NCBI GenBank assembly: GCA_964555565.1
Contig: CAZKTF010000087.1
Coordinates: 1-13,857, forward strand
DNA length: 13,857 nt
Reading direction: 5' to 3'
From: CAZKTF01 sp964555565
GTDB taxonomy: Bacteria; Planctomycetota; JAJSAM01; JAKLKS01
Under the pieces are notes generated by a model, which saw only the letters and a list, made by a program, of their open reading frames with translations, made no database searches and was not told where the DNA came from. Positions within the stretch are counted from its first letter, which is position 1. Every line of letters starts with the position of its first letter. Below, piece after piece: positions 1 through 5,576 of the stretch. Position numbers and translations under genes: made by a program.

Positions 1-14
1 CGTTTCCACCGCCG

Positions 15-53
15 TTGTAGGGGCGACCCTTGGGTCGCCCGCCGTTCCCCCGT
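15..53. repeat. Dispersed palindromic repeat, copy A
   Basis: This 39-bp unit matches 2043-2081 at 38 of 39 positions, the only difference being G22 versus C2050. Its core at 21-40 is a perfect inverted repeat, GGGCGACCC and GGGTCGCCC separated by TT. It lies upstream of the deacetylase gene, while copy B lies at the end of the next gene, so the two copies bracket the deacetylase-methyltransferase pair as direct repeats. There is no T-run after the hairpin, so a Rho-independent terminator is not supported. It is probably a member of a genome-wide REP-like family, which is inference. Confidence 0.8.
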
Positions 54-70
54 CCAACACCGGGGCCTTT

Positions 71-94
71 GTACGGGCGGGGTTTACCCCGTCC
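71..94. repeat. Palindromic repeat, GGGGTTTACCCC type
   Basis: An inverted repeat with an 8-bp stem (75-82 pairing with 87-94, including one G-T pair) and a TTTA loop. It sits between repeat copy A and the 9-nt tandem repeat in the gene-free 210 bases at the left edge. It looks like a second, different family of short dispersed palindrome. No function can be assigned. Confidence 0.6.
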
Positions 95-135
95 GGCCGT
101 TGCCTCCTCCGGGTCTTGCCGTTCCCCCCCTTCGG

Positions 136-179
136 TTCCGTCCTCCGTGCCCACCGTGTCCTCCGTGCCCTCCGTGGTA
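136..179. repeat. 9-nt tandem repeat, TCCGTGCCC-like units
   Basis: After a short TTCCGTCC unit at 136-143 come four 9-nt units: TCCGTGCCC (144-152), ACCGTGTCC (153-161), TCCGTGCCC (162-170) and TCCGTGGTA (171-179). The opposite strand reads as a CACGGAGGA-type array. It ends 31 bases before the ATG of the deacetylase gene. In one antisense frame it would encode a His-Gly-Gly repeat, but nothing supports translation. Similar CACGGAGGACACGGAGG arrays are, to my knowledge, common dispersed repeats in environmental bacteria. Confidence 0.7.
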
Positions 180-210
180 GAAGCCTCTCGGGCAGCAAGG
201 CGGTCCCCGC

Positions 211-1176
211 ATGACCCCCACCTTCACCTTCTCCGTGGACGTGGAGGGCCTCTGGGGCGTGTTCTTCGTTCGCCGCCACCGCGAGGACCGCGTTGCCGCA
301 CGCGGCGCCCGCGACGCCGTCCCCGCGCTCCTCCGCCTCCTCGGCGAGCGCCGCGTCCGCGCCACCTTCGCCGTCGTGGGCCACCTGTTCCTCGACCGCT
401 GCGAACGCCGCGACGGCCGTCCGCACCCGGAGATGCCCCGCCCCCGCTATCCCTGGTGGAAGGACGACTGGTACGCCTTCGACCCCTGCTCCGACGAAAC
501 GGCGGCCCCGGACTGGTACGGCCGCTCCCTCGTGGACGCCATCCGCCGCGACCCCGCGGGCCACGAGATCGGCTCCCACGGCTTCTCCCACGCCATCTTC
601 GACGAGACCGGCTGCCCGGTCGAGGTCGCCGGGGCCGAACTCCGCGCCTCCCGCGCCGCGGCCGCCTCCGCGGGCGTCGAACTCCGCTCCTTCGTCTACC
701 CGCAGAACGTCGTCGGCCACCGCCGCCTCCTCGCCCCGGCGGGGTTCTCCTGCTACCGCGCCCCCGACGCCGACACGACGGCCCGTGCCGGCCCCCCGGG
801 CGGCGCCGCCCGCGCGCTCCGCTTCGCGCGCCACCTGGCCGCCGTAGAGCCCCCGGTGGGCCTTCCGCGCCGCGTGGACGGTGTCGTGGAGATCCCCTCC
901 TCCATGCCCATCGTCGGGGCCGAGGGGATCCGTGCGCTGCTCTCCCGCCGTGCCCGGGTCGCGCGCGCCCGCCGCGGCCTCGAGGCCGCCCGCCGGGAGG
1001 ACGCGGTCTTCCACCTCTGGACCCACCCGCACGCCTTCGCGGGGAAGGGCGCGGCCGTCCTCGACTCGCTCGCAGAGACGCTCGACGAGGTCGCGGCGCT
1101 GCGCGACCGGGGGGAGATCCGGGTCGCCACGATGGGGGACCTGGCGGCGGCCTGCCCGCCGGAGCCCCGCCGGTGA
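211..1176 (+). CDS. Polysaccharide deacetylase family protein (NodB-like)
   Basis: A 321-residue protein with the features of the NodB/CE4 polysaccharide deacetylase fold, which removes acetyl groups from N-acetylated sugars using a divalent metal. Residues 7-13 (FSVDVEG) correspond to motif 1, with D10 and E12 in place of the classical Asp-Asp pair. HEIGSHGFSH at 118-127 is motif 2, with the metal-binding histidines H123 and H127. LWTHPHAF around 269-276 matches the C-terminal conserved histidine region. The D-x-E form of motif 1 is seen in deacetylases of exopolysaccharide loci. No signal peptide is visible, so it may act in the cytoplasm or on lipid-linked sugars. The ATG at 211 has a weak AAGG ten bases upstream. 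The stop overlaps the GTG start of the next methyltransferase by 4 bp, so the two are probably co-translated. The substrate is unknown. Confidence 0.88.
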   Translation: MTPTFTFSVDVEGLWGVFFVRRHREDRVAARGARDAVPALLRLLGERRVRATFAVVGHLFLDRCERRDGRPHPEMPRPRYPWWKDDWYAFDPCSDETAAPDWYGRSLVDAIRRDPAGHEIGSHGFSHAIFDETGCPVEVAGAELRASRAAAASAGVELRSFVYPQNVVGHRRLLAPAGFSCYRAPDADTTARAGPPGGAARALRFARHLAAVEPPVGLPRRVDGVVEIPSSMPIVGAEGIRALLSRRARVARARRGLEAARREDAVFHLWTHPHAFAGKGAAVLDSLAETLDEVAALRDRGEIRVATMGDLAAACPPEPRR

Positions 1177-2048
1177 CGCGCGTCGAGGTCCCCTGCCCCC
1201 TCTGCGATTCCGCGGAGCGCGAGCGCCTCTTCGTCTCGCGCCTCTACGCCGACGAGGTCCCGGTCGTCCGCTGCCGCGCCTGCGGGCTCCTCTACCAGAG
1301 CCCGCGCCCCTCCGACGGCGACCTCCCCGGGATGTACGACGAGAAGTACTACACGGGGAAGGGCGCGCGCCCCGGCGACTACACCTACGTGGACGAGCGC
1401 ACCCAGGAGGAGGCCGTGCGGAGCAAGGCCCGCCTCCGGCTCGCGCGCATCGAGACCTTCGTCCGCCCCGGGAGGCTCGTCGAGCCCGGCTGCGCCTTCG
1501 GGCTCTTCCTCGACGAGGCCCGCCGGCGCGGCTGGGACCCCCTGGGCGTGGAAATCTCCCGCTACGCGGCGAAGCACTGCCGGGAGGTCCTGGAGATCCC
1601 CGTCCACGAGGAGCCCTTCGAGCGGGCCCCGATCCCGCCCCGAAGCGCCCGGCTCGTCCACATGTCGGAGTTCATCGAGCACGCGCCCCGCCCCCGGGAA
1701 GTCGTGCGGAAGGCCGCCGAGGTCCTCGAGCCCGGGGGACTGCTCGTGATCGGCACCGCCAACGCCGACTCCCTCGCCCGCCGCCTCCGCGGCCCCCGCT
1801 GGGGCTACTACATGCCCGGCCACCTCGTCTTTCTGGGCGAGCGCCGGCTCCGCCGCCTCCTCGTGGAGGAGGGCTTCCGGGTCCTCCGGGTCTTCCACGG
1901 CGACGACCACGGCCGCCTCCTCGACGGCGCCCTCGCCCGCGCCCACGGCAGCGGCGTCGCGGGCCGTCTCCTCCGCCACCTCTCGGTCCCCCTCCTCGGC
2001 CCCGTCGGTGCGGGGATGGTGGCGTACGCGCAACGGGGTGTCTTGTAG
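1173..2048 (+). CDS. Zinc-ribbon class I SAM-dependent methyltransferase
   Basis: A 291-residue protein starting with GTG at 1173 inside a GTGA overlap with the deacetylase stop. The reading frame stays open far upstream, but only this start fits the overlap and the domain boundary. Residues 8-11 (CPLC) and 34-37 (CRAC) form a four-cysteine zinc ribbon of the kind that precedes many sugar or small-molecule methyltransferases. The SAM-binding motif I is an unusual VEPGCAFG at 103-110, where ExGCGxG is more typical. It is followed by the acidic EFIEH motif and the PGGLLVIGTAN strand. It probably methylates a sugar or glycan intermediate; the acceptor is unknown. Its last codon and TAG stop (2043-2048) lie inside a palindromic repeat. 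A second, truncated copy of its C-terminal third lies at 3492-3806. Confidence 0.87.
   Translation: MTRVEVPCPLCDSAERERLFVSRLYADEVPVVRCRACGLLYQSPRPSDGDLPGMYDEKYYTGKGARPGDYTYVDERTQEEAVRSKARLRLARIETFVRPGRLVEPGCAFGLFLDEARRRGWDPLGVEISRYAAKHCREVLEIPVHEEPFERAPIPPRSARLVHMSEFIEHAPRPREVVRKAAEVLEPGGLLVIGTANADSLARRLRGPRWGYYMPGHLVFLGERRLRRLLVEEGFRVLRVFHGDDHGRLLDGALARAHGSGVAGRLLRHLSVPLLGPVGAGMVAYAQRGVL
1747..1915 (+). repeat. Near-identical tract shared with 3511-3679 (first copy)
   Basis: This 169-bp stretch inside the methyltransferase gene matches 3511-3679 at 164 positions without gaps (offset 1764). The differences are at 1787, three within 1829-1835, and one at 1864. Immediately to the right the two copies fall to 77 of 121 matching positions (1916-2036 versus 3680-3800). 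Immediately to the left they match at 11 of 16. Sharp identity edges on both sides are what gene conversion or a recombination junction would leave. Confidence 0.85.
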
Positions 2049-2081
2049 GCGCGACCCTTGGGTCGCCCGCCGTTCCCCCGT
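2043..2081. repeat. Dispersed palindromic repeat, copy B
   Basis: Second copy of the 39-bp unit at 15-53, in the same orientation, with 38 of 39 identical positions. The inverted repeat here is GCGACCC and GGGTCGC around TT (2051-2066). Its first six bases, TTGTAG, are the last Leu codon and the stop codon of the methyltransferase gene, so the repeat has replaced or set the end of that reading frame. Confidence 0.8.
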
Positions 2082-2085
2082 TCGA

Positions 2086-2114
2086 CGGGCGGCGTTCGGC
2101 CCTCGGGCCGCCCG
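2086..2114. repeat. GC-rich hairpin next to repeat copy B
   Basis: An inverted repeat with arms CGGGCGGC (2086-2093) and GCCGCCCG (2107-2114) around a 13-base loop. Its right arm continues into CGCCCGCCGTTTC, which resembles the right end of the 39-bp repeat just before it (TCGCCCGCCGTTCC). It may be a diverged second unit of the same family. There is no T-tract, so it is not a standard intrinsic terminator. Confidence 0.5.
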
Positions 2115-2169
2115 CCGTTTCATGCGCCCCGCCCGGCCGTCGCCATGCCCTTCCGGCGATCGACGAAAC

Positions 2170-2239
2170 GACGGACAACTCCACGACAAAATGACGGATT
2201 CTATATCGACATTCCGACGGTTCCTTGTAGGATTCCGGC
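2170..2239 (+). promoter_or_regulatory. AT-richer leader before the ATPase gene, possible promoter
   Basis: In a very GC-rich neighbourhood this stretch is conspicuously AT-richer, with GACAAAATGACGG and TTCTATATCG around 2185-2208. TATATC at 2202-2207 matches a -10 hexamer at 4 of 6 positions, but no -35 lies at normal spacing. AGGA at 2229-2232 is a reasonable ribosome binding site, seven bases before the ATG at 2240. The ATPase gene may therefore carry its own promoter, but this is weak evidence. Confidence 0.25.
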
Positions 2240-3490
2240 ATGTCCTCCGCCCTCTTCCCCCGCCGGGCCCGGGCGCTCGCCGAGGAGGCCCTCCGCGACA
2301 GCCGCGTCGTCCTCCTCGACGGTGCCCGCCAGGTCGGCAAGACCACGCTGGCGAAGGAGGTGGTCCGGTCCGCGGGCGGCCGGTTCCTCACCCTGGACGA
2401 CCCCCAGACCCTCCGCGCGGCCCTCGACGACCCGCGCGGCTTCGTCGAGGGATCGGGACTCCTCGTCATCGACGAGTTCCAGCGGGCGGGCGACCCGCTC
2501 CTGCGGGCGATCAAGCTCGAGGTGGATCGGGACCCCGCCCCGGGCCGGTTCCTCCTGACGGGCTCGACGCGCTTCCTGACCGTCCCGGCGCTCTCGGAGT
2601 CGCTGGCGGGGAGGGTGGAGATCGTCCACCTGTGGCCGCTCTCGCAGGGCGAGACCCTCCGGCGCAGGGAGCGGTTCCTGGATCGGCTCTTCGATGCGCC
2701 GGCCGCTCTCCGGCGGCTTCGCCCGGACCCCCTCTCGCGCTCGGACTACTTCCACCTGGTGTGCCGCGGCGGCTTCCCGCAGGCGGTCCTGCGGCGGCCT
2801 TCCGGACTCCCGAGGCTGTTCCGCTCCTACCTGGAAACGCTGCTCGCCCGGGACGTGCGGGAGATCTCCCGGGTGCGCGAGGTCCGGGACCTCCGCCGGC
2901 TCCTCCGACTCCTGGCGGCGAACACGGCGACGGAGGTCCACGCGGCCGCCCTCGCGGCCGACCTGGCGATCCCCCGGACCACGTTGTCCCCGTGGATCCC
3001 GCTGCTGGAGGCCGTGTTCCTCGTGTACGACCTGCCCGCGTGGTCGCGGAACCTCACCCGGAAGGTCGTCCGCCACGCGAAGACCCACTTCGCGGACTCG
3101 GGACTCGCGGCCCATCTCGCGGGCGGGCGGCCCGAGGGCCTCCTGCGTCCGGGCTCGCGCGCCGCGGGACCGCTCCTCGAGACCTTCGTGGCGGGCGAGG
3201 TCGCCCGCCAGGCCTCCTGGTCGGAAGCGCGCCCCGAACTGCACCACTTCCGCGATCGGGACGGCATGGAGGTGGACCTGGTCCTCGAGGCCCCCGACGG
3301 CCGGGTGGCCGCGCTGGAGGTGAAGGCCTCCCGCTCGCCCGGGGCGCGCGACCTCCGTCCCCTCGCCTGGCTCCGGGACAGGATCGGGGAGGACTTCGCG
3401 CAGGGCGTCCTGCTCTACACGGGGGAGGAGGTCCTCCCCTTCGGCGACCGCCTCACGGCGATGCCGATCTCCGCGCTGTGGGCGCCGTGA
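2240..3490 (+). CDS. AAA-family ATPase with DUF4143 domain
   Basis: A 416-residue protein of the AAA_14/DUF4143 type. Walker A is GARQVGKTT at 28-36, Walker B is LLVIDEF at 74-80 (D78 and E79), and LLTGSTR at 105-111 fits the sensor strand. The middle carries the family's helical region, and HFADSGLAAHL matches DUF4143. Near the C-terminus, EVDLVLE (344-350) and LEVKAS (359-364) resemble a restriction-endonuclease-like core, with D346, E360 and K362 as the possible catalytic set. The length and the C-terminal PISALW ending look complete. The family's role is unknown; members are scattered, often present in several copies, and are not sugar enzymes. Here it sits between an intact methyltransferase and a truncated copy of it, with the fragment starting at its stop codon, so it is probably an insertion or rearrangement passenger. 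Confidence 0.9.
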   Translation: MSSALFPRRARALAEEALRDSRVVLLDGARQVGKTTLAKEVVRSAGGRFLTLDDPQTLRAALDDPRGFVEGSGLLVIDEFQRAGDPLLRAIKLEVDRDPAPGRFLLTGSTRFLTVPALSESLAGRVEIVHLWPLSQGETLRRRERFLDRLFDAPAALRRLRPDPLSRSDYFHLVCRGGFPQAVLRRPSGLPRLFRSYLETLLARDVREISRVREVRDLRRLLRLLAANTATEVHAAALAADLAIPRTTLSPWIPLLEAVFLVYDLPAWSRNLTRKVVRHAKTHFADSGLAAHLAGGRPEGLLRPGSRAAGPLLETFVAGEVARQASWSEARPELHHFRDRDGMEVDLVLEAPDGRVAALEVKASRSPGARDLRPLAWLRDRIGEDFAQGVLLYTGEEVLPFGDRLTAMPISALWAP

Positions 3491-3491
3491 T

Positions 3492-3806
3492 GCGCCCGGC
3501 GGCTTCCTCTTGATCGGCACCGCCAACGCCGACTCCCTCGCCCGCCGCCTTCGCGGCCCCCGCTGGGGCTACTACATGCCCGGCCACCTCGTGTTCCTCG
3601 GCGAGCGCCGGCTCCGCCGCCTCCTCGAGGAGGAGGGCTTCCGGGTCCTCCGGGTCTTCCACGGCGACGACCACGGCCGGCCCTTCGACGCCACACTAGC
3701 CCGCGCCCACGGCACATCCGTCATCGGTCGGTTGCTCCGCCACGCTAGGATACCGGGCATCGCGCCCCTGGGGGCCGGCATGGTGACATATGCGACGAGA
3801 AGATGA
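3492..3806 (+). pseudogene. 5'-truncated methyltransferase fragment (second copy)
   Basis: The translation from about 3495 (PGGFLLIGTANADSLARRL and onward) matches the C-terminal third of the methyltransferase at 1173-2048. It keeps the WGYYMPGHLVFLGERRLRRLL stretch and the terminal GAGMV motif, and stops at TGA 3804-3806. The zinc ribbon, the SAM-binding motif and the acidic motif are all missing, so it cannot be an active methyltransferase. A TTG at 3510 could start a 98-residue product, but no good ribosome binding site is evident. Homology begins within about five bases of the ATPase stop at 3488-3490, and I see no remnant of the missing front half. The glycosyltransferase starts just downstream, so this was probably once the gene before it in an operon. 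Confidence 0.8.
3511..3679 (+). repeat. Near-identical tract shared with 1747-1915 (second copy)
   Basis: Partner of 1747-1915: 164 of 169 positions are identical. The tract ends abruptly at 3679. The sequence after it, including the rest of the fragment and the next genes, is less GC-biased at third codon positions (for example ACACTAGC and GCTAGGATACC). The end of the tract is therefore also a composition boundary. Confidence 0.85.
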
Positions 3807-3810
3807 ACCG

Positions 3811-4821
3811 GTGACGACGCTTCGACCCTTGCTCTCCGTCGTCAGCCCGGTTTTCAACGAAGAGACCGGGATCCGCGCCTTCTACTCCTGCCTCAGGTCG
3901 GAACTCACGAAGCTCTCTGAGTTCGAGTGGGAGATCCTCCTCGTTGATGATGGCAGCGCCGATCGGACGCTCGCCGTCATCGACGATATTGCCAGCCGTG
4001 ATCCGGTTCTCAGGGTGATCGCGCTCTCACGGAATTTTGGGCACCAGGTAGCGCTGTCTGCCGGCATGAACTTCGCCAAGGGCCAGGCTGTGGTGCTGAT
4101 GGACGCAGACCTGCAACATCCACCGGCTCTCATCCCCGCAATGGTATCGCTCTGGCGAGAGGGAAACGACATCGTGTCGGCGGTAAGGGAGCGCACGGCC
4201 GATGTTTCCCTTGGGAAGCGCCTCACCTCCTCCGTGTTCTACCGCGTGTTCAACGCGCTGAGCGACACCAAACTGGAGCCGGGGGCCGCTGACTTCTGTC
4301 TTCTTTCGAGGAGAGTGTGTCGTGCTGTTGCACAGATGCCTGAGCGGCATAGGTTCCTGCGGGGCCTCATCGCGTGGTCTGGTTTCCGACGGGCCTTGAT
4401 TCCCTACGATGCTCCTGCGCGGCAGTTCGGACGGAGCAAGTACGAGCTACGCCGGATGCTGTCTCTAGGGTTCAACGCTCTTTTCTCGTTCTCCGTGGGT
4501 CCGATCAGGCTGGCTGTCCGTCTCGGGCTTGTCGTTGCTGCGATAGGAGCAGCCTACCTCGGCTACATCCTGATCCGGTATATCCTCTTCGGGGATCTCG
4601 TCGCGGGTTGGGGCTCTTTGATGTGCGCGGTGCTGATCCTCGGAGGCCTCCAGATCGTTTTCATCGGGTTGATCGGGGAGTACGTGGGAAGGGTTTACGA
4701 ACAGGTCAAGGGTCGGCCGCTGTACCTGCTACGGCGACCACTCGTTCGACGGTCGGCGGCCGCGGCGAAGGGCGACGCATCGGACCGCCCCTCGCGCGGT
4801 GCGAGGGGGAGGGAGCCTTGA
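3811..4821 (+). CDS. GT2 polyprenyl-phosphate-type glycosyltransferase
   Basis: A 336-residue membrane-anchored GT2 enzyme of the DPM1/GtrB/ArnC type, which transfers a sugar from a nucleotide donor to polyprenyl phosphate on the cytoplasmic face. LSVVSPVFNEE opens the GT-A domain (8-18), VDDGS is at 45-49, and the metal-binding DAD at 98-100 lies in MDADLQHPP. RNFGHQ at 74-79 and FGRSKY at 206-211 are typical of this subfamily. Two transmembrane helices follow, roughly 225-255 and 262-290, and then a basic tail. I prefer GTG 3811, with GAGAAG seven bases upstream and just after the preceding stop. ATG 3790 would add seven residues but lacks a ribosome binding site. The stop overlaps the next methyltransferase start (TTGA). 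The sugar is unknown. Confidence 0.9.
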   Translation: MTTLRPLLSVVSPVFNEETGIRAFYSCLRSELTKLSEFEWEILLVDDGSADRTLAVIDDIASRDPVLRVIALSRNFGHQVALSAGMNFAKGQAVVLMDADLQHPPALIPAMVSLWREGNDIVSAVRERTADVSLGKRLTSSVFYRVFNALSDTKLEPGAADFCLLSRRVCRAVAQMPERHRFLRGLIAWSGFRRALIPYDAPARQFGRSKYELRRMLSLGFNALFSFSVGPIRLAVRLGLVVAAIGAAYLGYILIRYILFGDLVAGWGSLMCAVLILGGLQIVFIGLIGEYVGRVYEQVKGRPLYLLRRPLVRRSAAAAKGDASDRPSRGARGREP

Positions 4822-5576
4822 GAGCCCTCGAACAGAAGGAACTGTGTCACGACCGTCTCGGCGAGCGATTCCTGCGCGCCCTGTCGATCTATGACACACA
4901 GCGACGTGTCGAGACGCTGATAGGGCAATTCCTTCGGGGCCACGATCTCAACGGCAAGCTGGCGCTCGACGTTGGATGTGGGTTCGGTTTCTTCAGCGCT
5001 GAGTTACAGAAGCGAGGCGCAACCGTGACAGCCTGCGACATCGGGCCGAATCTCGTCGAGGCCACTGCAAGACGTGTGGGATGCACCGCCGTAGTGGCGG
5101 ATGCCTTGTCGCTAGAGGAGCAGTTCGGGCGGGACACCTTCGATATCGTGCTCTCGTCCGAGTGTATAGAGCACACCCCCTCCCCGCAGCGGGCTCTGAC
5201 AGAGATGGTTCGGGTTCTGAGGCCCGGGGGCACCCTCGTCTTGAGCACGCCGAATCTCCTCTGGGAACCGGTTGTTCGACTTGCGACCATGTTGAGACTG
5301 CGGCCCTTCGATGGGCACGAGAACTTCTTGTCTTGGGAGGCGCTCCGTTCCTGCCTGAAGTCGGAGGGAGTGGTCGTTCGCGCGGAGTACGGCCTCCACC
5401 TCTTCCCCTTCCAACTGCCTCTTCACGCGCTCTCTCGAGCGCTGGATCAGCGCTGCCAGGCCATCCGCTGGTTGATGATCAACATCTGTGTCATGGGGGA
5501 GAAGCTGGGTCGGTCATCCGAAGGTGACTCCTACGATGGCTCACGCGGCTTATCGTGCGCAAGACCAGAAACGTGA
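4818..5576 (+). CDS. Class I SAM-dependent methyltransferase (UbiG-like fold)
   Basis: A 252-residue protein starting with TTG at 4818 in a TTGA overlap with the glycosyltransferase stop, with a strong GGAGG (4808-4812) five bases upstream. Motif I is LDVGCGFG at 50-57. SSECIEHTPSPQRAL is the acidic post-motif, and VLRPGGTLVLSTPN follows, as in the UbiG/Coq3-like group. It probably methylates a glycan or sugar and is translationally coupled to the glycosyltransferase. The domain seems to end around the MGEKLG segment near 5508. The last 20 or so residues lie antisense to the convergent membrane-protein gene, with an 86-bp tail-to-tail overlap, and resemble no family extension. Its codons are less GC-biased than those of the genes before 3680. 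Confidence 0.86.
   Translation: MRALEQKELCHDRLGERFLRALSIYDTQRRVETLIGQFLRGHDLNGKLALDVGCGFGFFSAELQKRGATVTACDIGPNLVEATARRVGCTAVVADALSLEEQFGRDTFDIVLSSECIEHTPSPQRALTEMVRVLRPGGTLVLSTPNLLWEPVVRLATMLRLRPFDGHENFLSWEALRSCLKSEGVVVRAEYGLHLFPFQLPLHALSRALDQRCQAIRWLMINICVMGEKLGRSSEGDSYDGSRGLSCARPET

Noticed and set aside
136..179. Short CRISPR-like array
   Set aside because: The units are 9 nt and contiguous with no spacers.
30..1172. N-terminal extension of the methyltransferase frame over the deacetylase gene
   Set aside because: The extension is Arg/Pro-rich shadow sequence; the zinc ribbon starts right after GTG 1173, which overlaps the deacetylase stop.
2051..2114. Hairpins as an intrinsic terminator after the methyltransferase
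   Set aside because: There is no T-tract, and the sequence is shared with a copy at 15-53, which fits a dispersed repeat better.
753..2189. Long antisense open frame of 478 codons
   Set aside because: It is a mirror of the GC-rich deacetylase and methyltransferase genes, has low-complexity sequence and no domain motif, and the sense strand has clear enzymes.
2240..3490. ATPase as a defence or toxin-antitoxin system
   Set aside because: AAA/DUF4143 proteins have no established defence role, there is no partner gene beside it, and the neighbours are glycan genes.
2201..3526. Long antisense open frame of 441 codons opposite the ATPase
   Set aside because: It is a by-product of GC-ending codons; the sense strand carries Walker A, Walker B and DUF4143 motifs.
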